Positions 22,761 to 31,644 of a DNA stretch of 43,253 nt are shown in pieces. This DNA is from Clostridia bacterium. Its GTDB lineage: Bacteria > Bacillota > Clostridia > Oscillospirales > CAG-272. Location of the stretch: positions 1 through 43,253 of the forward strand of contig JAGAMD010000009.1 in NCBI GenBank assembly GCA_017624905.1. The letters run 5' to 3'. The position numbers were made by a program, and so were the translations under genes. The stretch's first letter is position 1. Each line of letters begins with the position of its first letter. The notes below the pieces were generated by a model, which was not told where the DNA came from, searched no databases, and saw only the letters and a list, made by a program, of their open reading frames with translations.

Positions 22761-24499
22761 TGGCAAAGAAAACTATAATGCTCGGTAACGAGGCTATCGC
22801 AAGAGGTGCATACGAGGCAGGTGTTAAGCTATCAAGTGCTTATCCCGGAACTCCAAGCACGGAAATAAGTGAATATTTAGCAAAATATGATGAAATTTAT
22901 ACAGAATGGGCTCCTAATGAAAAGGTGGCAACTGAGGTTGCCATTGGTGCTTCCTTCTCAGGCGTTCGTAGCTTAGCTTGTATGAAGCACGTTGGCTTAA
23001 ATGTAGCATCAGATCCGCTTTACACATTTGCATATACGGGTGTAAATGGCGGTGCTGTTATTGTTGTTGCTGACGACCCGGGTCTTGCATCATCTCAAAA
23101 TGAGCAGGACACTCGTATGGTAGCAAGAAGTGCACACGTTCCTGTTCTTGAGCCATCCGACAGCCAAGAGGCAAAGGATTTTATGAAGATTGCTTATGAA
23201 ATAAGTGAGGAATATGATACACCTGTTATTTTAAGAACTACAACTAAGCTTGCACACTCACAAAGCATTGTTGAGCTTTATGACAGAGTTGAAGTTAGTG
23301 ACAAGGAATATAACAGAAACACAGCTAAATATGTTATGATGCCGGCATCAGCTATTGGCAGACATTTAGTTGTTGAGGCAAGAGAAAATCGTCTAGCTAA
23401 GGATGCTGCTAACCTATCTGTAAATAAAATGGAAATGGGCGATACTAAGGTTGGCTTTATTACCTCCGGTATTGCATATCAATATGTACAAGAGGTTTGT
23501 CCAAACGCAAGTATCTTAAAGCTTGGTCTTGTCAACCCGCTATCTAAGGATTTAATTGCTGACTTCTGCTCTCGTGTAGAAACAGTTTACGTTTTTGAGG
23601 AGCTTGAGCCTGTTATTGAGGAGCAAGTAAGAGCTTGGGGCTTTGACGTTATTGGCAAGGGAGCATTTACTCGTCAAGGCGAATATAGTGCTAACCTACT
23701 TAAGCGTGTGCTCTATGGTAATGACGATTGTGTATTTGATAAACAAGAAGCACCGGCACGTCCTCCAATTCTCTGCCCGGGCTGTCCACACAGAAGTGTT
23801 TATTCAGTTCTTAACAAATTAAAGATTCACGCATCCGGCGATATTGGATGCTACACTCTTGGTGCAGTTCCACCACTTGGTGTTGTTGACACCTGCGTTT
23901 GTATGGGTGCATCAATCTCTGCTCTACACGGTATGGAAAAGGGCAAGGGCAAGGATTACATAAAGAATTGGGTTGCTGTAATCGGAGACTCAACATTTTT
24001 ACACACCGGTGTAAACTCACTTATTAACCTTGTTTATAACAAGTCAACTGCAACAGTTATGATTCTTGACAACCGTACAACAGGTATGACAGGACATCAA
24101 GACCACGCAGCAACCGGTAAAACACTAAAGGGCGAGGAAACATATGCTATCGACATTGCTGAGCTATGCCGTGCTATTGGTGTTAAAAATGTTATTGAGG
24201 TTAATGCCTTTGATGTAAAAGAGCTTGAAAAAATAGTTAAGGAAAGCACACAAAGTGATGAATTGACTGTTATTATTACTAAAGCTCCTTGTGTACTTTT
24301 GAAGGGACAAAAGTTCCCAAATGTATGTAAGGCAAATCCTGAGGCTTGTAAAAAATGTGGTATGTGTCTAAAGATTGGATGCCCTGCTATTACAAAAAAT
24401 GCAGATGGCACAATTAAAATTGATGGTACTATGTGTAATGGCTGTGGCCTCTGCAAGAATTACTGCAAATTCAATGCTATTGAAACGGTGGAGAGATAA
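22760..24499 (+). CDS. iorA: Indolepyruvate:ferredoxin oxidoreductase, alpha subunit
   Basis: A 579-residue thiamine-diphosphate enzyme that decarboxylates aryl pyruvates (indolepyruvate, phenylpyruvate, hydroxyphenylpyruvate) to aryl-acetyl-CoA and reduces ferredoxin. The pyrimidine domain starts with GNEAIARGAYEAGV and SAYPGTPSTEI. The C-terminal half has CPGCPHRSVY, DIGCYTLG and the TPP/Mg motif starting GDSTFLHTG and ending in LDNRTTGMTGHQDH. Residues about 525-575 hold two [4Fe-4S] motifs (KKCGMCLKIGCP and CNGCGLCKNYC). Length is usual for the family. It is coupled to iorB two bases downstream. Confidence 0.95.
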   Translation: MAKKTIMLGNEAIARGAYEAGVKLSSAYPGTPSTEISEYLAKYDEIYTEWAPNEKVATEVAIGASFSGVRSLACMKHVGLNVASDPLYTFAYTGVNGGAVIVVADDPGLASSQNEQDTRMVARSAHVPVLEPSDSQEAKDFMKIAYEISEEYDTPVILRTTTKLAHSQSIVELYDRVEVSDKEYNRNTAKYVMMPASAIGRHLVVEARENRLAKDAANLSVNKMEMGDTKVGFITSGIAYQYVQEVCPNASILKLGLVNPLSKDLIADFCSRVETVYVFEELEPVIEEQVRAWGFDVIGKGAFTRQGEYSANLLKRVLYGNDDCVFDKQEAPARPPILCPGCPHRSVYSVLNKLKIHASGDIGCYTLGAVPPLGVVDTCVCMGASISALHGMEKGKGKDYIKNWVAVIGDSTFLHTGVNSLINLVYNKSTATVMILDNRTTGMTGHQDHAATGKTLKGEETYAIDIAELCRAIGVKNVIEVNAFDVKELEKIVKESTQSDELTVIITKAPCVLLKGQKFPNVCKANPEACKKCGMCLKIGCPAITKNADGTIKIDGTMCNGCGLCKNYCKFNAIETVER

Positions 24500-24501
24500 T
24501 T

Positions 24502-25074
24502 ATGACAAAGAATATAATGATTGTAGGTGTAGGTGGACAAGGTACACTTCTCACTAGTAGAATTATTGGAAAAACTGCTCTTGAAGCAGGTTATGACGTG
24601 AAAATCTCCGAGGTGCACGGTATGGCACAACGTGGCGGTAGCGTTGTTACCTTTGTTAGATACGGAGATAAGGTTTGCGAGCCTGTTTGTGAGGAAGGTC
24701 AGGCAGATGTAATTATTGCATTTGAAAGGCTTGAGGCTTTAAGATACTCACATTTCCTCAAAAAAGACGGTGTTTTGATTGTAAACGATTGTAAAATTGA
24801 ACCTATGACCGTTGTTATAGGTGCTAAGGAATATCCGGAAGAAATTTTAGAGGGACTAGAGAAAAATCATACTCTTTACGCTATTGACGGACAAAAAATA
24901 GCTCTTGAGCTTGGCAATTCAAAGGTGCTTAACTCTGTTGTTCTCGGCTTTGCTGCTCCTTATATCGGCTTTGGCAAGGATGCTTGGCTCAATGTAATTG
25001 AGGCTACTGTACCACCTAAAACAATTGAAATAAATAAAAAAGCTTTCGCATTTGGCTACGAGGCAGAAAGATAA
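24502..25074 (+). CDS. iorB: Indolepyruvate:ferredoxin oxidoreductase, beta subunit
   Basis: A 190-residue gamma-type 2-oxoacid oxidoreductase subunit. The start GVGGQGTLLTSRIIG is the conserved CoA-binding-domain loop, and HGMAQRGGSVVTFVRYG is the family signature. It pairs with IorA to form the catalytic heterodimer or tetramer. The ribosome binding site GGAGAG lies within the last codons of iorA. Confidence 0.95.
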   Translation: MTKNIMIVGVGGQGTLLTSRIIGKTALEAGYDVKISEVHGMAQRGGSVVTFVRYGDKVCEPVCEEGQADVIIAFERLEALRYSHFLKKDGVLIVNDCKIEPMTVVIGAKEYPEEILEGLEKNHTLYAIDGQKIALELGNSKVLNSVVLGFAAPYIGFGKDAWLNVIEATVPPKTIEINKKAFAFGYEAER

Positions 25075-25089
25075 AAAGAGGAAAAAGCA

Positions 25090-26388
25090 ATGATTTGGAA
25101 TGAAACAAAGGAATGTATGTCAAGAGACCAAATGACAAACCTACAAAGTGCAAGACTAGTTAAGCTTGTTGACTATGTTTATCACAATGTAGAATTTTAT
25201 CGCAAAAAAATGCAGGCTATTGATCTTATGCCCGGTGATATTAAGTCTATCGAGGATATCACAAAGCTTCCTTTTACTACAAAGGATGACCTTCGCGATA
25301 ACTATCCATTTGGACTTTTTGCTGTTCCTAATTCTGAAATAGTTAGAATACACGCATCTAGTGGCACAACCGGAAAAGCAACCGTTGTTGGTTATACAAG
25401 ATATGACCTAGATGTTTGGGCTGAATGTGTTGCAAGATGCTTATCTATGGCCGGTGTCGGCAAGGACGATATTATTCAAATTGCATACGGCTATGGCTTA
25501 TTTACAGGCGGTCTTGGTGCACACGGCGGTGCTGAAAAGATTGGAGCTACCGTTGTTCCTATGAGCACAGGTAACTCAAAGAAGCTGACAACTATGATGG
25601 TTGACTTTGGTGCAACTGCAATTGCTTGTACACCATCATATTTACTACACATTTCCGAGGTGCTTGAAAACGAAGGACTTCTTGACAAAATCAAGCTAAA
25701 GGCTGCTATTTGTGGTGCTGAGCCTTGGACTGAAAAGATGCACAAGGAAATCGAATCAAAATTGAACATTAAAGCATTCGATATCTATGGTCTATCCGAG
25801 GTTATGGGTCCTGGTGTTGCCTGCGACTGTCAATATCACAAGGGTCTACACGTTTGCGAGGACCACTTCTATCCTGAAGTTCTTAATTCTGCTACATTAA
25901 CCCCTGTGGCTGATGGAGAAACCGGTGAGCTTGCGTTTACTACTCTTACAAAAGAAGGTATTCCTCTCATTCGTTATAGAACCAAGGACTTAACAAGCAT
26001 TGACCACTCTACCTGTGAGTGTGGACGTACAAGTGCTCGTATTTCAAGATTCAAGGGCAGAGTTGACGATATGCTTATCATTAGAGGAGTTAATGTATTC
26101 CCAAGCCAAATTGAGGCTGCTCTTTGTGAGGTTGAGGAGGTTACACCTCACTATATGATGATTGTAGACAGAGTTAACAACCTTGATACTCTTGAGGTTC
26201 AGGTTGAGCTTGACTCTAAGTTCTACACAGACGAGGTAAGGGCTATTGAATCACTTACAAAGAAGATTTCACACGTTATTTTACAAGCACTTGGAATTAA
26301 TGCTAAGGTTAAGATTGTTGAGCCACAAACTCTTGTTAGAAGCGAGGGTAAGGCTGTTCACGTTCTTGATAAGCGCAAATTATATTAA
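25090..26388 (+). CDS. paaK: Phenylacetate-CoA ligase, second copy
   Basis: A 432-residue PaaK-family ligase, co-linear with the copy upstream of iorA. It shares [33 protein letters not shown] and [12 protein letters not shown]. Differences lie mainly in the substrate half ([13 protein letters not shown] and [11 protein letters not shown] against GALGLHYGLEKIG and SELLTDAMREE). This suggests a tandem duplication with divergence toward another aryl acid, for example indole versus phenyl or hydroxyphenyl acids; that is inference. AGGAAA precedes the ATG. Confidence 0.9.
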   Translation: MIWNETKECMSRDQMTNLQSARLVKLVDYVYHNVEFYRKKMQAIDLMPGDIKSIEDITKLPFTTKDDLRDNYPFGLFAVPNSEIVRIHASSGTTGKATVVGYTRYDLDVWAECVARCLSMAGVGKDDIIQIAYGYGLFTGGLGAHGGAEKIGATVVPMSTGNSKKLTTMMVDFGATAIACTPSYLLHISEVLENEGLLDKIKLKAAICGAEPWTEKMHKEIESKLNIKAFDIYGLSEVMGPGVACDCQYHKGLHVCEDHFYPEVLNSATLTPVADGETGELAFTTLTKEGIPLIRYRTKDLTSIDHSTCECGRTSARISRFKGRVDDMLIIRGVNVFPSQIEAALCEVEEVTPHYMMIVDRVNNLDTLEVQVELDSKFYTDEVRAIESLTKKISHVILQALGINAKVKIVEPQTLVRSEGKAVHVLDKRKLY

Positions 26389-26399
26389 GGAGAAAATTT

Positions 26400-26828
26400 A
26401 TGTTTGCTAAACAATTAACTGTATTTATTGAAAATAGAAATGGTCGTTTATCCGAGGTTTTAAACGTACTTAAAGAAAATAATGTTAATATTCTTTCACT
26501 TAGCCTAGCTGACACAACAGAATTCGGTCTTCTCCGTCTTATCGTTGACAAGGCTCAGCTTGGCAAGGATAAGCTACAAGAAAGTGGCTTTTCTTCACTT
26601 CTATCCGATGTTTCAATCATTGAAATTCCACACAAGGCGGGTAGTCTACAAGCTCTGCTTAAGGTTATTGATAACAATGGCATAAACATTGAATATATGT
26701 ATGGCCTTTCAATTGGGTCAAGCGAGGCACATGTTGTATTAAAGGCAAATGACACAAAAAAGGTTGATGATATTTTAACAGAAAACGGTGTTAAGACCAT
26801 CACCTGTGAGGAGCTTGCAAAGCTATAA
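26400..26828 (+). CDS. Double ACT-domain protein
   Basis: A 142-residue protein made of two ACT domains (about 1-66 and 68-142). The first begins QLTVFIENRNGRLSEVLNVL and the second IIEIPHKAGSLQALLKVI, each with the Gly-containing ligand loop. ACT domains bind amino acids. As a free-standing protein beside paaK and ior it probably senses an aromatic amino acid and regulates the ligases or oxidoreductase by contact. There is no DNA-binding domain. It starts 11 bases after the second paaK. Confidence 0.88.
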   Translation: MFAKQLTVFIENRNGRLSEVLNVLKENNVNILSLSLADTTEFGLLRLIVDKAQLGKDKLQESGFSSLLSDVSIIEIPHKAGSLQALLKVIDNNGINIEYMYGLSIGSSEAHVVLKANDTKKVDDILTENGVKTITCEELAKL

Positions 26829-26846
26829 CTTTAGTCGAGGCAAAAA

Positions 26847-27647
26847 ATGATAATAGATTTTCACACGCATATTTTTCCTGACAAAATTGCGTCAAAAACT
26901 ATCGAGTTTTTATCCGGTAAGGGTGGCATTCCTCCTTTTGCTGAGGGGACTAGCGCTTCTCTTTCTTCTAAAATGGATGAAGCAGGAGTTGATATTTCAG
27001 TTACCCTACCCGTGGTTACAAATCCACATCAATTTGATAGTATAAATCGCTTTGCCTGTGAAATAAACAATGCATATAATGGTAAGCTTATTTCCTTTGG
27101 TGGCATACATCCTCTTTGCGATGATATTGAGGGCAAGATGAAATATATAAAGGAATGTGGCTTTAAGGGTGTTAAAATTCATCCCGACTATCAAGGCGAA
27201 TTTATTACACACGAGGGTTATGTAAAAATTCTTGAGTGTGCACGTTACCTTGATTTAATTGTTGTTACCCATTCCGGCGTTGACTGTGGATTTTTGGGAG
27301 AGCCTGTTAAATGTACGCCTTCTCTTGCCAAAGAATTAATTAAAAGGGTTCCTCATTCAAAGCTTGTTTTAGCACACTTAGGTGCTAATGAAATGACAAG
27401 CGAGGTTATAGATACTCTTTGTGGTGAGGATGTATATTTTGACACAGCCTATGTTTTACGTTTCACTGACGAAAAAACATTTAAAGAGGTTGTAAAAAAG
27501 CATGGTAGCGACAAGATTTTATTTGCAACCGACTCTCCTTGGAGTGATATTAAAAATGATGTTAATATTTTAAAATCATACAATCTCGACAAGGAAACTG
27601 AAGAAAAAATTCTTTATAAAAATGCGAAGGCTTTGCTTTCGATATAG
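26847..27647 (+). CDS. Amidohydrolase (metal-dependent TIM-barrel, amidohydrolase-2 type)
   Basis: A 266-residue barrel enzyme. Metal-binding positions are visible: the HxH of IDFHTHIFPDKI at the N-terminus, His in GVKIHPDYQG, His in VVTHSGVDCG, His in VLAHLGANE and Asp in FATDSPWSD. Relatives hydrolyse amides or decarboxylate aromatic acids (the ACMS decarboxylase/gamma-resorcylate decarboxylase group). Inside an aromatic amino acid operon either role is possible; I cannot choose. It is spaced 18 bases from the ACT gene and eight from the aminotransferase, so it is clearly part of the operon. Confidence 0.85.
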   Translation: MIIDFHTHIFPDKIASKTIEFLSGKGGIPPFAEGTSASLSSKMDEAGVDISVTLPVVTNPHQFDSINRFACEINNAYNGKLISFGGIHPLCDDIEGKMKYIKECGFKGVKIHPDYQGEFITHEGYVKILECARYLDLIVVTHSGVDCGFLGEPVKCTPSLAKELIKRVPHSKLVLAHLGANEMTSEVIDTLCGEDVYFDTAYVLRFTDEKTFKEVVKKHGSDKILFATDSPWSDIKNDVNILKSYNLDKETEEKILYKNAKALLSI

Positions 27648-27655
27648 GTATAATT

Positions 27656-28852
27656 ATGAAATATAATGAAAAAATGTATGGGCTTGGCAGTAAGCGCTCA
27701 ATAATTAGAGAAATTTTTGAATATAGCAAAGCAAGGGCTAAGGAAATCGGTGCTGAAAATGTGTATGATTTCAGCCTTGGAAATCCTAGTGTACCGGCAC
27801 CCAACGATGTAAATGATGCTATTCGTGAATTACTTGACACTGAAAGCTCTGTGCTTTTGCACGGATACACCTCGGCACAAGGTGATTTAGGAGTAAGAAC
27901 TGCTATTTCAAACAATATAAACGAAAGATTTGGTGCTGAAATCAATCCAAATCTAATCTATATGACTTGTGGTGCCGCTGCTTCTCTTTCCATCTGCTTG
28001 AAGGCTGTCTTTGACGAAAAAGGTGGGGAGGAGTGTATAGTTTTTGCTCCTTTCTTCACAGAATACAGAGTATTTATTGAAAATGCAGGTGGCAAAATTG
28101 TTGTGAGCAAACCGCAAGAAAAAACCTTTCAGGTTGACATTGCTGATTTTGAAAGCAAGATAAGTGAAAACACAAAGGCTGTTATTGTAAACTCCCCTAA
28201 CAACCCTAGTGGAGTTGTTTACTCTGAGGAAACTATCAAAGCACTTTGCGAGGTTTTAAACAGAAAGCAAAAGGAATATGGCAAGGTTATTTATTTAATT
28301 GCTGACGAGCCATATAGAGAGCTTGTTTACTCGGGAGTTGATGTTCCTTATCTTATGAACTACTACGACAACACCTTAGTGTGCTACTCATATTCAAAAT
28401 CTCTTTCATTACCAGGCGAAAGAATTGGCTATATTGCAGTAAATCCCAAAATGCAAGATGCTGAAAAGATTTATCTTTGTGTTTGCGGTGCAGGAAGAAG
28501 CCTTGGTTATGTATGTGCACCTAGTCTATTCCAACAAGTAATTAAGCGTTGCTTGAATGCTAAGGTAAACATTGAGGCTTACAAGGAAAACCGTGATTTG
28601 CTTTATGACAACCTAACCGAGTATGGCTATGAGTGTGTAAAGCCTGACGGTGCTTTCTATCTCTTTGTAAAAGCACTTGAGCCTGATGCTTACAAATTCT
28701 ACGAGGCAGCTAAAAAGCATGAGATTTTAGTTGTTCCTTGTGATGACTTCGGTGTAAATGGCTATGTAAGAATTGCTTATTGCACATCAAAGGAAACAGT
28801 TCTTGGTGCTTTGCCCGCATTTAAGGCATTGGCTGAGGAATATAAGAAATAA
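27656..28852 (+). CDS. Class I/II aminotransferase (probably aromatic amino acid)
   Basis: A 398-residue PLP enzyme of the aspartate aminotransferase fold. VNSPNNPSGVVYS and ADEPYRELVY contact the cofactor; the Schiff-base lysine is K248 in SYSKSLSLPGERIGYI. The C-terminus has PDGAFYLFVKA and the substrate Arg in GYVRIAYC. It would convert Phe, Tyr or Trp to the arylpyruvate used by IorAB, giving the operon its first catabolic step. Substrate assignment rests on context. It is the last gene before a strong terminator. Confidence 0.88.
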   Translation: MKYNEKMYGLGSKRSIIREIFEYSKARAKEIGAENVYDFSLGNPSVPAPNDVNDAIRELLDTESSVLLHGYTSAQGDLGVRTAISNNINERFGAEINPNLIYMTCGAAASLSICLKAVFDEKGGEECIVFAPFFTEYRVFIENAGGKIVVSKPQEKTFQVDIADFESKISENTKAVIVNSPNNPSGVVYSEETIKALCEVLNRKQKEYGKVIYLIADEPYRELVYSGVDVPYLMNYYDNTLVCYSYSKSLSLPGERIGYIAVNPKMQDAEKIYLCVCGAGRSLGYVCAPSLFQQVIKRCLNAKVNIEAYKENRDLLYDNLTEYGYECVKPDGAFYLFVKALEPDAYKFYEAAKKHEILVVPCDDFGVNGYVRIAYCTSKETVLGALPAFKALAEEYKK

Positions 28853-28857
28853 AATCG

Positions 28858-28887
28858 AAAAGCACCGAAAAATCGGTGCTTTTTTAT
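28858..28887 (+). terminator. Terminator of the aryl-acid operon
   Basis: AAAAGCACCGA (28858-28868) pairs with TCGGTGCTTTT (28873-28883) around AAAA and is followed by a T run, six bases after the aminotransferase stop codon. Confidence 0.85.
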
Positions 28888-28904
28888 ACAAAATTGTGGG
28901 AAAT

Positions 28905-28927
28905 TTTTCTTCTCAAAAAGAAGAAAA
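28905..28927 (+). promoter_or_regulatory. Hairpin/inverted repeat upstream of the uxa operon
   Basis: TTTTCTTCT (28905-28913) pairs with AGAAGAAAA (28919-28927) around five bases. It is followed about 55 bases later by a possible -10 box (TAAAAT, 28983-28988) without a clear -35. It could be an operator of uxaBAC, but a chance repeat in AT-rich DNA is also possible. Confidence 0.25.
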
Positions 28928-29020
28928 GTAAAAATTTTCAATTATTTTCTTTAAGGTACTATCTTTTTTTGTATTTTTATATTAAAATATCTATAGATTT
29001 GATTTTTATGAGGGGTTACT

Positions 29021-30280
29021 ATGAAAAGAACAGAAAGATTTATTCAATTTGGTGAGGGAGGCTTTTTGCGTGGCTTTGCCGATTGGATGATACAAAAAAT
29101 AAATGACTCAACCGACTTTGAGGGTAGCGTTGTCGTTGTACAGCCTATCAAGGACGGTCTTTGTGATATTTTGACAAGTCAAGATTGCAAATATACTCAC
29201 CTTGTGCGTGGTAAGGAAGGCTATGAATCTAGCGTTATTGATGTTATTTCAAGATGTGTAAAGCCTTATGATGATTTTGATAGTTATCTAAATCTTGCCT
29301 CTCAGCCTGAATTAAGATATATTATTTCAAACACAACTGAGGCAGGTATTACATATAACAAAAATGATAAAGCAACCGATACACCACCTGCATCCTTCCC
29401 TGCTAAGGTTACTCTTTTGTTAAAAAAGAGATTTGATTTAGCTCTTGATGGCTTTATATTCTTGCCTTGTGAGCTCATTGACAGAAACGGCGATAATCTA
29501 AAAGCTTGTATTTTAAAGTATGCTGACCTTTGGGGATACAGTGATGATTTCAAGGCTTGGGTTGAAAACGAAAACGTGTTTACAAATACGCTTGTTGACC
29601 GTATAAACACAGGCTATCCAAAGGGCGAGGAAATTGAGCTTTCCTTTGATGATAAATTGGTAAACACATCAGAGTTTTTCCATCTATGGGTAATTGAAAC
29701 TGATTATGACCTAGAAAAGGAGCTACCATTCAAAAAAGCAGGGCTTAATGTTATAATTACACCAGATGCACTTGAAAGATATAGAACAAGAAAGGTGCGT
29801 ATTTTAAATGGTGCACACACCTCACTTGTGCCTTTTGCGTTACTCTCCGGCTTTGACACAGTTAAATCCTGCGTTGACAACGAGGAAATGAATGCTTACA
29901 TTAGAAAATGTGTTTTTGACGAAATTATACCGACTCTTGACTTGCCAAAGGACGAGCTTATAGGCTATGCCAACGATGTGCTTGTTCGCTTCTCTAACCC
30001 ATATATTAAGCACTATTTAAGCTCTATTGCTCTAAACTCTGTTAGTAAGTTTAAGGTTAGAGTGCTCCCTTCAATTTTAGAGTACAAAAAGCGTTTTGGC
30101 ACTTATCCAAAGACTTTAGTCTTTGCTCTTAAAAAGCTACTTGAGTTTTACAAGACTGATATGACAAATGACTTGCCGGAAATTTGTGCATTTTTAAAGA
30201 CTGCAACAACAGCTGAGGCTCTTGCTAATGAAAAGCTATGGGGGCAAGATTTAAGCTGTCTTTTAGGAGAAATGGAATGA
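29021..30280 (+). CDS. uxaB: Tagaturonate reductase (mannitol dehydrogenase family)
   Basis: A 419-residue polyol dehydrogenase-family enzyme reducing D-tagaturonate to D-altronate with NADH. The N-terminus has the nucleotide loop FIQFGEGGFLRGFADWM, then ISNTTEAGITY. The catalytic region is KVRILNGAHTSLVPFALL, with the conserved Asn and His; the catalytic Lys of this family lies upstream of it. Its length is shorter than the roughly 480 residues of E. coli UxaB, but no frameshift is seen, the C-terminus ends cleanly and the next gene overlaps by ATGA. AGGGG-type binding site precedes the ATG. Confidence 0.85.
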   Translation: MKRTERFIQFGEGGFLRGFADWMIQKINDSTDFEGSVVVVQPIKDGLCDILTSQDCKYTHLVRGKEGYESSVIDVISRCVKPYDDFDSYLNLASQPELRYIISNTTEAGITYNKNDKATDTPPASFPAKVTLLLKKRFDLALDGFIFLPCELIDRNGDNLKACILKYADLWGYSDDFKAWVENENVFTNTLVDRINTGYPKGEEIELSFDDKLVNTSEFFHLWVIETDYDLEKELPFKKAGLNVIITPDALERYRTRKVRILNGAHTSLVPFALLSGFDTVKSCVDNEEMNAYIRKCVFDEIIPTLDLPKDELIGYANDVLVRFSNPYIKHYLSSIALNSVSKFKVRVLPSILEYKKRFGTYPKTLVFALKKLLEFYKTDMTNDLPEICAFLKTATTAEALANEKLWGQDLSCLLGEME

Positions 30281-31644
30281 TAATTAATAAGCTTGACAAT
30301 GTTGAGATAAATCTTGACAACGGGCATAAATATGCACTTTGCGATATTAAATCGGGCGAAAATATTATTAAATATGGCAACCCTATTGGTCATGCAACCT
30401 GTGACATTAAAACGGGCGACCATGTGCATACACACAATATGAAAACAAACCTTAGTGGGAACCTTGAATATGAATACTCCGGTGGTATGCCATATTCTTT
30501 CAATGAATGTGGCAAGACATTTCTTGGTTATGTGCGTGAAAATGGCGACGTCGGTATAAGAAATGATATTTGGATTATTCCAACTGTTGGTTGCGTAAAC
30601 AAGATTGCAGAAAAGCTAGCTCAAAAAACAGGTGCCTTTGCTTATACTCATCCGTTTGGTTGTTCACAGCTTGGAGATGACCAAAAAACAACTCAACTAA
30701 TTTTGCGTGGGCTTGTAAACCACCCAAACGCAGGTGGTGTTTTAGTTCTTGGTCTTGGTTGTGAAAACAATAACATAGACGAGTTCAAAAGAGTGCTTGG
30801 TGAGTGGAATGAAAACAGGGTAAAATTCCTTAACTGTCAAGATGTTGAAAACGAAATCGACGCAGGCGTTGATTTAATATATGAATTAAAGGAATACGCC
30901 TCGAAATTTGAAAGAATACCCTTACCCGTGTCTAAATTACGCATAGGACTCAAGTGTGGTGGCAGTGATGGATACAGCGGAATATCAGCTAATCCATTAC
31001 TAGGTCGCTTAAGTGATAAATTAACCTCTTTTGGTGGTTCGGTTGTTCTTACTGAGGTGCCGGAAATGTTTGGTGCTGAGCATCTTTTGATGCAAAGAGC
31101 CGAAAATGAGAATGTATTTAATAGAACCGTTGCTCTTATTAACAACTTTAAAAGCTATTATATTTCACATAATCAGGTTGTTTATGAAAATCCATCTCCG
31201 GGTAACAAGGCAGGTGGAATTACAACTCTTGAGGAAAAATCTCTTGGTTGTGTGCAAAAGGGCGGACTTTCCGTTGTCCGTGATGTGCTTGACTATGGCG
31301 ATACTATAAAAAAAGAGGGACTTTCCTTACTTAATGGCCCGGGAAATGATATTGTAGCTATTACAAATTTAACTGCCTGTGGAGTACATATGATTTTGTT
31401 TACTACAGGTCGTGGCACTCCTCTTGGTGCACCTGTACCAACGGTTAAGGTAGCAACAAATAATGTATTGGCTACTAAAAAAGAGTCTTGGATTGACTAT
31501 GATGCTTCCCCTACTCTTTTGGGTAAGGATTTAGACAATGACTTTTTTGATTTTGTTATAGATGTTGCTAGTGGCAAGGAAACAAAAAACGAACAAAACG
31601 GATATCGTGAAATATCAATTTTTAAGGATGGTGTTACACTATGA
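30277..31644 (+). CDS. uxaA: Altronate dehydratase
   Basis: A 455-residue iron-dependent dehydratase converting D-altronate to 2-keto-3-deoxygluconate. An N-terminal SAF-like domain (about 1-90, with HATCDIKTGDHVHTHN) precedes the catalytic UxaA domain, marked by TVGCVNKIAEK, THPFGCSQLGDD, LGLGCENNNI, LKCGGSDGYSG and FTTGRGTPLGAPVPTVKVATN. The frame could extend to 30238, but ATG at 30277 has AGGAGA ahead and overlaps the uxaB stop as ATGA, so it is used. It overlaps uxaC the same way. Confidence 0.92.
   Translation: MIINKLDNVEINLDNGHKYALCDIKSGENIIKYGNPIGHATCDIKTGDHVHTHNMKTNLSGNLEYEYSGGMPYSFNECGKTFLGYVRENGDVGIRNDIWIIPTVGCVNKIAEKLAQKTGAFAYTHPFGCSQLGDDQKTTQLILRGLVNHPNAGGVLVLGLGCENNNIDEFKRVLGEWNENRVKFLNCQDVENEIDAGVDLIYELKEYASKFERIPLPVSKLRIGLKCGGSDGYSGISANPLLGRLSDKLTSFGGSVVLTEVPEMFGAEHLLMQRAENENVFNRTVALINNFKSYYISHNQVVYENPSPGNKAGGITTLEEKSLGCVQKGGLSVVRDVLDYGDTIKKEGLSLLNGPGNDIVAITNLTACGVHMILFTTGRGTPLGAPVPTVKVATNNVLATKKESWIDYDASPTLLGKDLDNDFFDFVIDVASGKETKNEQNGYREISIFKDGVTL

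Noticed and set aside
30238-30276. Earlier start for UxaA
   Set aside because: The ATG at 30277 overlaps the uxaB stop codon as ATGA and has AGGAGA ahead; the upstream extension is out-of-frame uxaB sequence.
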